A model generated the notes under the pieces. The model saw only the letters and a program-made list of their open reading frames with translations, had not been told where the DNA came from and ran no database searches. A DNA stretch of 64,000 nucleotides from Gautieria morchelliformis (lineage: Eukaryota; Basidiomycota; Agaricomycetes; Gomphales; Gomphaceae), in contig WHVA01000060.1 in NCBI GenBank assembly GCA_015179125.1, positions 124,001-188,000 on the forward strand, written 5' to 3'. Shown here in pieces: positions 20,799 to 31,204 of this stretch. Numbering within the stretch: position 1 is the first letter of the stretch; the number at the start of each line of letters is the position of its first letter. The position numbers and the translations under genes were made by a program.

Positions 20799-21144
20799 TC
20801 AAGGAATTCACTGACATCTTCGCCCTATCACTTTCAGAAGTCTTTCCAGTGGACTACACGACACACAAACTCAACATAAACCCGGACTGCACACTACCAA
20901 CGAAGGTACACCAGAAACCTATCACGACAGCACAGAAGGAATGGTACAAAGGCATCCTGGCAGATATGGAAAAAGCGGACATAATCCAGAAGGTCCCCGC
21001 AGATTTCATCAAATGCCTGAGCAGCACAAATCTAGCACCAAAAGGTGTGGGCAAGACAGGCATGACAAAAGAGGCGGTCATAAGGAAATGCAACGAACTA
21101 TGCACAAGACAGGGTATAGGGCCATTCTGGGAACAGTTACCAGA

Positions 21145-21176
<32 letters not shown>

Positions 21177-22611
21177 ACCCACAGTGACAGTCGAAAGCGA
21201 AGAACACGCAACAAAACCAGCGACGAAGTGGCGGGTCTGCCACGCATTCACGGCACTCAACAAAGCCACGACAATCCCCCCATTCCCAGCAGGCAGCCTC
21301 AAAACAAAGCAAGAGCATGTACCTGGGAAGAGATGGGTAAGCGTGATAGATCTGGCGTCAGGCTACTACGCAGTCAAAATGCACACAGACACAATTCCAT
21401 ACATGGCCTTCTACGTAGAAGGCAAAGGCTACTACGTCTACCTAAGGATGCCCTTCGGACTGACAGGAGCGCCAACGACATTCTGCGAGATGGTCGCGAC
21501 AGCCCTGGACGACATGATCGGCAATGAGTTAGTGAGCTGGATGGACGACATCTCCATAGCAGACGACAACTTCGACAAGAAGCTAGCCAAAATCTGGAAG
21601 TTCTTCATTAGATGCAGAGAGAGACGGTTATCCCTGGCACCGGCGAAATGCAAGCTGTTCCAGACAGAAGCAGTATTTGCAGGGGTCACCATCACACCGC
21701 AGGGCATCACACCGAATTGGGACAAGGTAGCGGTGGTGATCGACTGGCCAGAGCCCAAGAACACCTTAGACCTAATGGGGTTCCTGGGACTGACAGGATT
21801 TTTCAGACGAATGATCCCAAACTACGCAGCGATAGCAGCCCCCCTGACAGACCTAACGAGAGGGGTGAAGCTGGAGCCACCCAAACCAGGCTGGAAAGCG
21901 AAGAAGGGAGCTTTCAAGAGGGCACTGCAGACAAGCTCGCTAAAGGATAAGTGGCTCCAACCCCAAAGAGACACTTTCCTGAAGCTGAAGAGAACGCTGA
22001 CAGCAGAGCCCCTGCTGAAGACACCAGTATACGATGGAAGACCATTTAGAATCACGATAGACGGCTCTAAGATCGGATTCAGAGGAATGCTCAGCCAAAA
22101 CTTCGAAACGAAGGACAGCAAAGGCACGACAGAGAGCCACTGGCACCCGATAGCCTATTGCTCAAAGCGCACATCACAAAGCGAAGAGAGGTACGAACCC
22201 TTCCTCCTCGAATTCGCCGCTTTGAAATTCACATTGGACGAGTTCGACGACTACATACATGGGGCACCGATCGAGATCGAAACGGACTGCCAAGCAGAGC
22301 TCCACCCACACCAGGTGGGAAGAATCCCTCATAGCCAGGAACATCGTCGACATCAGGCACCGGCCAGGAAAGGAGAACCCCATAGCAGATGGACTAAGCA
22401 GGAAATGGAAAGGAAGAGAGAGACAGGGCGACAAGGGATACGCGTGGTCAGTACTACCAGGATGGGAAGCGAGGAAAGGGATCAGCAACGACATACAAAC
22501 GGTGAGCAAAGAGAACAGACACACGAAGCTGAAAACCCGCTTTGCAGGAGACGAATGGCTATCAACGATAATCGAGTCCCTGACGACCCAACAATGCACC
22601 AGGGACGATAG
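20799..22611 (+). CDS. Element B reverse transcriptase and RNase H
   Basis: Reverse transcriptase blocks run from about 20800 (DIFALSLSEVFPVDYTTHKL) through FIKCLSSTNLAPK, WVSVIDLASGYYAVKM, LRMPFGLTGAPTTFCEMV and the catalytic WMDDI (near 21538). Then come GVTITPQGI and the RNase H region with RITIDGSKIGFRGML and LLEFAALKF. Before the palm there is a GACA microsatellite. Coding lies in more than one frame. The catalytic box reads W-M-D-D where most Gypsy elements have Y-x-D-D. Confidence 0.85.
21150..21177 (+). repeat. (GACA)n microsatellite
   Basis: About seven GACA units lie inside the pol region of element B. The matching part of element A has no such run. Confidence 0.8.
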
Positions 22612-23998
22612 GAAAAAGGCACACCAGACAGAGGAGTTCATGATCGAAGAAGGGAAGCTCTGGAGGATCAACCTCAAACCCAGAGACAGGTCAGCGAAGG
22701 TAGAGTGCATCCCAAGGGCAGAAGGGCCCCAGCTGGCAATGCGCACCCACGTGGAGAACAGACACTTCGCTAGGGAGCTAACAAAGCTAAAGCTAAGAGA
22801 CAAGTACTTCTGGCCAAAGATGGATGAAGACACCCGACGCACAGTGACGGAATGCCCCCGATGCAAGAACTTCGGCCCCCAACACCTGAACGCACTCTTA
22901 CAACCCATCAAAAGGAGACGACCCTTCGACCTGATTTGCGGCGACTACCTGTCATTACCCAAAGGGAAAGGAGGATTCAAGACAGTACTCCTCCTGATAT
23001 ATACATTCTCTAACTTCATTTGGGCACGCAAACTAAAATCGACAGGGACGGGCCGCACAACAGTAGAAGGAATCGACAACCTAAGGCTGAACTACGACAC
23101 ACCGACGACGTTCATGGCAGATGGAGGGTCCCACTTCAGAAATGAGGAAGTCAGGATGTACTGTGACACCCACGGGATACGCCAGATCACGACACCAGCA
23201 TACGCACCGTGGACGAACGGGCTAATTGAGAACACCAATAAGATACTACTGGGTCGACTCAGAAGGTTATGCGCACCGGACATAGACGACGTAGACGCCA
23301 ACGATGTAGACCCAGACAGAACACCAAACAACTGGCCCGACCACCTGGACGAAGCGGTCAGAACCATCAACGACCGCATCATACCAGCATGGACACTGAC
23401 ACCCAGAGAGCTGCTATGGGGCAGGAACCGGACACAACACACCAAAGAGGACGACCCAGTAGAAACGACGAGGACGGACGTGGAACACCACTTCACGCTC
23501 ACAGACACAACGAGATCGCAAGGACACGCACACATGATGGAGGAAGCAGCGAGAAGGAAGGCAGCATACGACGACAAGGTACATCCAGTAGAGTTCAAGC
23601 CAGGAGAACTCATACAGGTGTACATATCGAGAAGAGAAGGCAACTACGACACAAAGAACAAACTACTACCGAGATGGTCCCCACCCAGAACAGTCACAGA
23701 GCGCATTGTGAACTCGTACAAAGTGGCTAGACTAGACGGAACAGAGATTGAGGGAACAGTCCACGCGAGACAGATGAGACGATACATCCCATACGTGGAA
23801 GGCCAGGTCGCACAAGCATACCCAAGCGCCCAGAGCAGAAGAGGAGAGGTGGACAGAGCGATAGAGGAAGCAGAGGAGGATATGGCAGGAGACATAGGGG
23901 AGATGCAAGGAGAGGAAGCACAGATGCTCAGGGACGAGCATCCCTTCGAGGAGGGGGCACCTGGAGCGCGAGAGGCGAAGGGTTGTGGACCCATGTAG
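22259..23998 (+). CDS. Element B integrase
   Basis: The meaningful part begins near 22330. It has an HHCC zinc motif (HVENRHFARELTKLKL, CPRCKNFGP), then an RNase-H-fold core with DLICGDYLSL, TFMADGGSHFRNEEV and NGLIENTNKILLGRL giving the D, D and E residues. A basic C-terminal tail carries a beta-rich module (FKPGELIQVYISRREG). No chromodomain was seen, unlike the neighbouring chromovirus. The frame ends inside the 3' LTR. Confidence 0.85.
   Translation: MGHRSRSKRTAKQSSTHTRWEESLIARNIVDIRHRPGKENPIADGLSRKWKGRERQGDKGYAWSVLPGWEARKGISNDIQTVSKENRHTKLKTRFAGDEWLSTIIESLTTQQCTRDDRKKAHQTEEFMIEEGKLWRINLKPRDRSAKVECIPRAEGPQLAMRTHVENRHFARELTKLKLRDKYFWPKMDEDTRRTVTECPRCKNFGPQHLNALLQPIKRRRPFDLICGDYLSLPKGKGGFKTVLLLIYTFSNFIWARKLKSTGTGRTTVEGIDNLRLNYDTPTTFMADGGSHFRNEEVRMYCDTHGIRQITTPAYAPWTNGLIENTNKILLGRLRRLCAPDIDDVDANDVDPDRTPNNWPDHLDEAVRTINDRIIPAWTLTPRELLWGRNRTQHTKEDDPVETTRTDVEHHFTLTDTTRSQGHAHMMEEAARRKAAYDDKVHPVEFKPGELIQVYISRREGNYDTKNKLLPRWSPPRTVTERIVNSYKVARLDGTEIEGTVHARQMRRYIPYVEGQVAQAYPSAQSRRGEVDRAIEEAEEDMAGDIGEMQGEEAQMLRDEHPFEEGAPGAREAKGCGPM
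23949..23961 (+). other. Polypurine tract of element B
   Basis: GAGGAGGGGGCAC precedes the 3' LTR and is the expected plus-strand primer. Confidence 0.65.
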
Positions 23999-24121
23999 AC
24001 TCAGAGGGACACACGGGGCGTGGGAGCAGATACCACCCATGTAACACAGTAGATAGCGACCATCACCACGCTGGATACTTCGGAAGGGTTTCCGTTCCTC
24101 AGTGCAGGTCATACTTCCCCA
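23962..24121 (+). repeat. 3' LTR of element B
   Basis: It runs from TGGAGCGCGAG to ACTTCCCCA, 160 bp, nearly identical to the 5' copy. It is followed by the GCAG target duplication. Confidence 0.9.
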
Positions 24122-24850
24122 GCAGTCATGATACAACATAGATGAAATAAACATACAATAGAATGAGATAAGAGGGAGAACATGAAACGACGGAGAGTGA
24201 AGGTGGCGAAGACACCTATGTACGAAATCATGTCTTGGGGCCCCCATATACACTGCCCTGCACGGGTTCTTTGTCTACTGGGTTGATCCCACACGACCTA
24301 CGGGTAGGACGTCCCGCGAACGCACCCTGCTCATATGAACACCAAAAGGGGGTTGGATCGAGAAGCTGATGGAGTTACTGACGAGCCATCATGCCGGGTA
24401 GGGATGTCGATCGTGATTTGATGGTGTGCCTGCTGGCGAATGATGTGAGCAGCGAATGGCTGTTCGGCGAAATGCGAGGAAGGGCGAACAGAGATGACAT
24501 AGAGGAGGAGAGGTCGAGGTGGAGGGCAAAGCCAAGCGAACACTGGGGAGGAGTAGCGAAAGGGGAAATGGGGATAACAAGGTGCAGGAAATACACAGGT
24601 CATGACAATCCGATTATCAGAACACCATTGGAAGAGGGTTGAGCAGAGGAGGTGATAGGCCCAGCGATGACTGCCAAGTCAGTCCAAAGACGTCAATCGT
24701 GCGTTGACGGCGTGGCTATGGTAATTGGCACAAACAGCGAGAATCGGTTGCCGAACATGACAATGGCGATCGGAACGAACATGGAGGTGGAGTGAGAAAT
24801 GGCAGGACAGAGCACCTGAGTATGAGAAATAAACGCGTCATGACAGCGCA

Positions 24851-24886
24851 ACACATAAGTTGAAGCCGCTGTCCTTTCCAGTTCTG
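24851..24886 (+). mobile_element. 3' LTR of the chromovirus, last part
   Basis: ACACATAAGTTGAAGCCGCT and the following bases continue the chromovirus LTR after the GCGCA duplication. The match to the 5' LTR stops near 24886, about 40 bases short of the expected LTR end. Confidence 0.75.
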
Positions 24887-25253
24887 ATTGATCTTCATGT
24901 CCCTTCAAAAGGACAGTCAAATAACTTTGACACATTATTCTGCTCACATCCCATGAGCTCCAATGCCTCCACACAGCATTTGCAGTGCTATAGAAAATGT
25001 TTTTCTCTTTTGCCCCCACTCAAGCCATCCCCCTGATCCAGCACTTCATCAATACAAAGGCACTTTACTCAGTTCGATCTGTCGGCTGATGGGAAGCCAC
25101 CGACTGATGTATGTGATGTCATGACATCGCCAACATACTCATAGCTCTTTTAACCAGTAATCGTACTGGTTAAATCATTAGATAATTCTTCCTAAAAATT
25201 CTGTAATAGTTTTTCAATATATTCTTGTTATGTAAAGAGTGTCAGTGTTGCAT
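24887..25253. other. Unassigned AT-rich stretch between element remnants
   Basis: No gene is seen. The stretch contains an 11-bp perfect hairpin at 25149-25174 (arms TTTAACCAGTA and TACTGGTTAAA, 4-base loop). It lies just downstream of the Copia fragment on that fragment's strand, so it may be part of a degraded Copia coding or LTR region. Confidence 0.4.
25149..25174. repeat. Perfect 11-bp inverted repeat
   Basis: TTTAACCAGTA, loop ATCG, TACTGGTTAAA. It is AT-rich; it could act as a cruciform or RNA hairpin, but no function can be supported. Confidence 0.6.
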
Positions 25254-26600
25254 TTAAGGGAAATCCAACTGTGGAGCATTTATCACAACACATTCGACGT
25301 GTTTTAATTGGTCGAATATTACGTCCCTCGCTTTCATCAGCGTTTGGGTGCGTGGAGTCCACACCTTGTATGCTTTTGAGTCATCAAAGTATCGGACGAA
25401 CACTCCATCCACTGATTTGAAATCTCCCTTTCTCCTCGTGGCCTTAGGTACCAGTGCCCAGCATTTAGACACGTATATGCGCAGCCAATTGAGTCTCGGT
25501 TTCATTCCCCAGAAGGCTTTGTATGGGGAGGTGCCAAGTCTGTGATGTAGTAAGTGGTTTTTGACAAAGTTCACCATGTGTATCCCTGACACCCAGAATC
25601 GGCTTGTCAGCTCTGCATCATGTTGCAACATGAGTGCGCCTTCCCGTAGGGTTCTGTTATATCTCTCGGCTACGCCGTTGTGTTCAGGTGGGTGAGGGAT
25701 CGTTCTCTCGTGTACGATGCCAAGCTCACTGCATAGGCTCGTGAACTCCTTCCCCATGTATTCTCCCCCATTGTCCATCCGCACCCTCTTTACGTCCTCC
25801 CCTCTCTGCTCCCTCAGCCATGTGATGTATCTTTTGAACGATTCCATGACGGTATTGCATTCCTTGTTTCTTAGAAAGTCAATGCTGATGTATCTTGTAG
25901 CATGGTCGATCCAGGTGAGGAAGTACTTATATCCTCCAATTGACGTCTCGAACGGACCACATAGGTCAGACGATACTATATCCCCCGTACTCTTCGGCAG
26001 TTCTTCGACATGTTTGAACGGAGAGCGTGTGTGTTTGCCGAAGGGACAGTTAGCACATGGGCTCAGCTTCTGGTCTGTTTTGAGTTCCGGGAGTCCTACG
26101 CCGGTTTGCTCCTTCTGCATTTTATCGATCGTTGATACGGCGGCGTGCGCTACCCTGTGGTGCCACAGGGTCAACTCGTCAGGTTCGTTCGCATAGACCG
26201 CCGTTTCCGGCTCCGTTTTCGTCGACGGCTGGGCCATGTAGGCAAAAATGTTGTTTGATTTTCGTGCCCTTCGCGATTACTTCATCGTTCATCAGAAGTG
26301 AGGTGTCCGTCTTGCTGAACACCACCTCAACATCGGCTGAGGTCGTCTGTCCTACTGATAAGAGGTTGGCATTTGGTTTCGGGACGTATATCCTTCAGGG
26401 TTAGTTCGAGCGGTGGTAATTGTAGGTGCGCATCGGTCAGGATTGTGATTCGTATCGTACCTCTTTGATCCGCCTTGAAGGAGTCTCCGCTTGATGTTTC
26501 GATAGAGATTGCTGCTGTAGAGTGTAGTACGTGACTTCCCGATCTGTGCTAACATGACAATGTCTTTCCTCGGTACGATCAACTGGTTCCTGTGGTGGCG
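25254..26600 (-). mobile_element. Ty1/Copia fragment: pre-integrase and integrase
   Basis: On the minus strand, a protease-to-integrase linker (VPKPNANLLSVGQ near 26390-26350) is followed by WHHRVAHAAVSTIDKM, the CANCPFGKH finger, DLCGPFETS, RMDNGGEYMGKEF and EHNGVAERYNRT. It is about 75% alike by eye to the Copia at 13666-14699, so it is a second member of the same family, not a duplicate. It is a broken remnant with no LTR or reverse transcriptase, and it marks the edge of the transposon-rich half. Confidence 0.85.
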
Positions 26601-26913
26601 ATCACCTGCGAACTTTGAAATCTGAACAGATGGAAAGGGCCAGAGCAACCCGGCCATTCGCGTCTATGGACGTGTCCATGGACCTGGTAACCCTAATTCG
26701 GGGATGGGGTTACGTTTATCGTATGCCTCACGAGCCGGAACAGTTTGGGCGAACGATCCCACCTTCATCAAGCCAGTGGATGGGCGGTGGGGAACATTGA
26801 GGCTGACACTGTAGAGATTGTACCTTGCAAACAACAACATCATTTGACTCAATCATAGTTATACGTATACATACTACAATACAATACTCCCCCAGCACGC
26901 TTATTACTTATGA
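26601..26913. other. Boundary between repeats and gene-dense region
   Basis: There is no confident gene. It holds the 3' flank of the P450 gene and unassigned debris. Copia similarity fades near 26,600. Confidence 0.4.
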
Positions 26914-29607
26914 TTATAGCGTAGGTGTGTCCGAGCCCATCTTAAGCCAAAGGCCCATGTACGAGTAAAGTGTCAGATGTACTTTGGGCCAGAGCTTGTC
27001 CGTCGCCTGGGTGCCTGATGTCTGCTTCCAGCTCGCGGGAGGGTGCGACTCGGGGGGTTGAGCTTCAGATGCCAGCGTAATGGTATCGAAGACCTGCAGT
27101 AAACGAATGAGCATGACAGAGATCTCGTTGTATGCGAACTAAAAACATCATGATTCAGTGAGGGCGAGCAAAAAAAAGGGTGTCATAACCTGCTGGCCGA
27201 GACAGATACGAGGTCCTATAGAAGACTGTGAGCACCTGGCTGACGAGTGACCTTTGAGGGATGGGAACTTACCAGCATTGAAAGGCAAAAAGATGTATGG
27301 ATTGGGAGTGAGGTACTTGTGGTGCGTAGACAGATTAGAAGGCATGACTTGTTGAGAAATGAGAAAGTACCTTGTGAAGCCTGGCATCCAAAAACCGATT
27401 TGGATCGAATTCCGAGGCTAAACAGGCCAGCATCACAAAGGGGTCGGAGCAAGGGCTGAACAACACACCGTCAGGTCCCCAAAGGTCTGTGCGTCTGTGC
27501 ATTAACCAGACCCCGTATGGTACGCTATGACAGTACACTTCAGAAAACCTTGCGAATAGAAATTAAGGGCACCCTCACTCGATTCCGGCTGGAATATAGT
27601 AGGGTTTCCCGCCATCGGCAGCAGGCCAGGTGGTCGAACGTTTGGAATGACTGTGAACCAAGGACGTCAATGTGTTCAAAATTCAGCTTGACGCCAGCAC
27701 ATACCGTGAATCGAATGGCCTAAGAAAAGGTACGTGAGAAACATCTAAGTTGCGAGAGGAAGTTGGGGAAGAAGAATCGATACATACACAGCTGGATATA
27801 AACGAAGCGTCTCTGCGAACGCCAGAGTACATGGGCAAGAAAATCGCCGTAAAAATCGACCGACGTACCATTGATCACGGCACGTAAGTACTTACAATCC
27901 TTGACGTCGTCGAAGGTTGGTGTACGGGTAGGTCCCACTCCCGTTAGGATCTCTTCCCGTAAATTCATCAGCACGTCACGGTGCTGTGACAGACAATAGA
28001 CGGTAAACGTGAGGGTAGCCATAGTCTGTATCCAAACGTGTCAGTATAGCAAAGGCAGGGTGTAAGATGGTTGTGCACAGTGTCGCGACCAGCAATCAAG
28101 ATACTGTAAAGGTGTGAGAAAGGCTAATTTTTTCGAAATTCAACTAACTTTAAGATTTCATCTCTTATTATCACTGGGTCTTTTAATCATGATGGGTGCT
28201 GAGCATTGACCAAGGCTCTCCGGTGCCACTCGAGTCTGCTCACCAGTTGTTTGCTGCACCAGATGATCCACCAGTGTCCCGGAATGGTTGTCGTCTTCGT
28301 GTATTGGAGACTTATGCTCTGCCATCGCCTTCTTCTTAGCAAGGGCGTCCTCCAATATGGGAGTAATGAAGTCGAATATATCTTTTGTTGCATCTTTGGT
28401 CTTATCCTTCCAAAACTCCATTAGAGGCCACGCGGTTGTGAGGCGAGTCCGCAGGGCAATCTGATGCTGGGCCTGGCTAAAAGCCTTCGCAAACTTGTCG
28501 CTCGAATGCGGTTTAGTGGAGATTTCTCGGTGAGGAGAATTATGCGCGTGGGGAAGAGGTGCGCCCAAACTATGAACATTAGAGCCGAATAAAAACTCGG
28601 TGGCGGAGTCCAGGGTGAACCTGTGAAGTGAAATTGAGCGAGCGTAACCGTATAATATATGGTGCAAACCTCGACATGATGTCCTGGGTCGTTGAAATTG
28701 GAGACATGACTATGATCGGGAGATGTATTAATGTGCGCACCTGAAAATCAACTGCTTCCCCTTGCGCAAACCTTTCTTTAAGCTTCTGGATAACCACTTC
28801 AGCGTGGCGATTAAACAAATCGAAATCTGTCACGCGATCACGGGCAAAGAATGGACGAGTTATATATCTATGGAACCTGTGGGATAGGTCGATATAGTTG
28901 TCTTCTGGATGCAGGAGACACTCACCTCCACCTGTCACCATCGGAATTAAAGACACCGGTGCCTAATACGGATTGCATATACCATCGAAAGATGTCGCCC
29001 TTTTCAAAATTGGGAAAATTTGTGGCAAGGATTGCCTGTAAAGTTATAAGTCTGGCAGGGGAAAAATAAATCAAACGGGGATGTCAAGAAACCTTAATGT
29101 GCTCAGGCTCTGCGGTGATGATCTGGAGTATAATTAGCACCGAGCTTCCGAAGATAATTCAAGCTGTGTACCAGATCCTGCCAAAATACTCGAAGATTGA
29201 TTATGTTGCCGTGGACTGAATTCCACTCATCCCAGGTATCGCCTAATGAGATACGTTGGAGAACAAAGTTCAGCGGGGACGGACGACAGCATACCAGGGT
29301 AACCCTCAGCGAAGCTCTTCAAGGTAGACACGAGGAGGTCAAGTCCTCCGGGCCAAGACGAAGGGACGCGAGGTACTCTACGTGCGCCAAGCTTCCTGAT
29401 CTCAAGCTCTTCCCGGACATGCTGCAGAATGCCAGCAGCAATATAAAAGAGCGGCGTTGCAAGAAGGTAGGCCATGATCCATATGTAGTTGGGGAGTATG
29501 TAGGGGGCATAGTGGTGGACGACAAAGACGAGAAGCGGCGGAAAGGCCAATTTGGGTGTGGCTTGGGCAAGATAGAGCGGGCCAGGAGGCAGGCTGGCGA
29601 AAGACAT
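26914..29607 (-). CDS. Cytochrome P450 monooxygenase
   Basis: Heme-thiolate monooxygenase, probably ER-anchored. The N-terminus ([20 protein letters not shown], from 29607) has hydrophobic segments. Spliced exons give [12 protein letters not shown], the I-helix ILIAGRDTT, the ExxR K-helix [11 protein letters not shown], then [14 protein letters not shown] and the heme loop [15 protein letters not shown], whose Cys is the iron ligand. About 16 short introns have good GT-AG signals, several splitting signature motifs. All key motifs survive, so the gene looks functional. The TRPFFARDR and [12 protein letters not shown] blocks recall the CYP63/CYP5035-type expansions of wood-decay fungi. The substrate cannot be predicted. 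It is the first host gene after the transposon block. Confidence 0.92.
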
Positions 29608-29880
29608 GGCTGTTGCTCGTCAAGAAGAACTGGGTGGCTTTGTGGTGGCCACGGGGTCCATTAATGCTCGTCATGTGAATCCCTGGCACGATGCTCTGGT
29701 TTCTACTATATGCGGACAGGCAGGAGGCCAAGGTCCAGGAGCTGCGCAGGCTGGAGGTGGATATGAGCCGATGAGCCGCGCGGCAGGTAGTCCGAGGCTT
29801 CTCTCATACTACTGCTGAGCTTACTAATCCACGTCATGCCCACTTAGACGCCAGCGATTACAGAAGACAAACTTTCGCAG

Positions 29881-31146
29881 ATGAAGAATTTGACCAAGCA
29901 AGATTCTGGTTCAACGTTTGAATCGGGAACCGAATCTCATACGGATAGCGAGCAACTTGACGCACCCCGTATAGCTCAGTGGATTGACGAGGAAGACCTG
30001 GAGCGTGCATCCTCGGATACACAGAGCGAGGAAGAGGACTCTGCATTTGTGAGTCTCTTTCCTGCATCATCTTAAATTTTTTACAAGACAGCGTGAGCCA
30101 GGCAACCATCAAACGAGGTCCGCACTCCAAGTTCTTCGACGCTACTGCTTATCCACGTTGACTCTGCTTTAGACATCTCTAAGCTACCCCTAGAGACCCT
30201 CGTCAAGGCCCACAAAGCCATTAAAACCACTGCTCGAGACTCAGACGATGAGAGTGAACCTTCCGACTTAGAGTCTGAGGTGGAGCACCATGACGAGCAA
30301 GATGCAGGGGCTAACCTTCCAACACGAAAAGAACGTCGCCCAATCCAACATAGATCCAGCAAACATGCGTATGTGGCCTCTCGATATATACCTAAGCCTA
30401 GCCTAATCCTTGCAGTCCGATGGAAGTAACCTCTAAAAAACCCGTTCCTCGACGGCGGCAAGTCGTCGAGGTTCATCCCATTGTACGTGCACAACTTGGT
30501 GATTGCTTCCTCTAGTAGTAACATCCTGTGTTCTCAGCGACCCCGAGATCCCCGGTTTTCCGACGTATCAGGTAGCCTGTCAATCGACCGCTTTCGCTCA
30601 AACTACGATTTTCTTCCATCTCTTCATACCACCGAACTCTCCACATTAAAGCAGTCATTGGCACGTGCACGCAAGCTGCTCATCTCATCGCCTCGGGATC
30701 TCCGGCAAGAGCGGGAGGAAGAGGTGCACAGGTTGGAGCAGGCAGTCAAAAGGGCAGAAAGTATTGTCAACCGGGAACGGCGCGAAGAAGCGGAGCGGCA
30801 AGCTCTAAGCAAATTACATAAAGAAGAAAAGGAGAAAAGAATCTCAGGAAAGAAAGCTTGGTGGATGAAAGACGGTACGAAACATCGTATTCTATCCCCC
30901 AAGATGAATTCAAATTTGATGTGCGTAGCCGACAAGAAGGCCGTTCGCGTCCGAGCACGAATGGATGCCATTGCGGCTACGGGTGGCAAGCGTGCGGTGA
31001 AGAAAGCGATTGAGAAGAAGCAACGGAAGGTTGGGCAAAAGGAGAAGAAGTCGAGGCCGTTTGGGCCAAAGGCGGCTGGGGCTGGGAAACGGTCCAGAAG
31101 TGAAGGAGACGGTAATGAGCGAGCCGTGAAGCGTCCTCGTGTATAG
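29881..31146 (+). CDS. RRP36: rRNA biogenesis protein RRP36
   Basis: Nucleolar component of the small-subunit processome, needed for early 18S rRNA processing by family knowledge. An acidic N-terminus (DAPRIAQWIDEEDLERASSD) is followed by LPLETLVKAHKAI and the conserved core RDPRFSDVSGSLS, RFRSNYDFL. A long Arg/Lys/Glu coiled coil and a basic tail (KKSRPFGPKAAGAGKRSRSE) end the protein. At least three introns are seen (donors near 30056, 30370 and 30483). The 5' end is uncertain: the first ATG in frame is 29881, but an upstream exon near 29771 is possible, and the junction after EEEDSAF is not resolved. It ends 58 bp before the PEX16 start. Confidence 0.85.
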
Positions 31147-31204
31147 ACTAGTAGACCCTTTCAAACTCAGCTAGCATCGACTTCCACCTGCTTTCCGCTC
31201 AATA

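Larger units (their letters stand above)
17894..24121 (+). mobile_element. Ty3/Gypsy element B, short-LTR lineage, young
   Basis: A 6.2-kb element with both LTRs (17894-18054 and 23962-24121), a primer site, gag with zinc knuckle, retropepsin-like, reverse transcriptase/RNase H and integrase regions, and a purine tract before the 3' LTR. The 4-bp target duplication is GCAG (17890-17893 and 24122-24125). The two LTRs differ at two substitutions and one 1-base gap (about 98% identity), so it is recent. It looks structurally whole, but its coding is spread over several overlapping frames. Whether these are family-typical frameshifts or a few breaks is not settled here. Confidence 0.92.
17372..24845 (-). 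mobile_element. Minus-strand solo LTR (TGTCATGAC family), split by element B
   Basis: In plus orientation it begins TGTCAAGATTGG (complement of the family's 3' end) and ends CGCGTCATGACA. Without element B (and its duplicated GCAG) it is about 1.24 kb, the size of its sisters. It is flanked by a perfect duplication GCGCA (17367-17371 and 24846-24850) within the chromovirus LTR. The left part is 17372-17893 and the right part 24126-24845. Confidence 0.9.

Noticed and set aside
23732-24253. Minus-strand 173-codon frame at 23732-24253
   Set aside because: It spans integrase tail, LTR of element B and the flanking solo LTR, so it cannot be one gene.
29980-30000. tRNA-like phrase TAGCTCAGTGG near 29971
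   Set aside because: It lies in the RRP36 coding region and has no matching cloverleaf around it.
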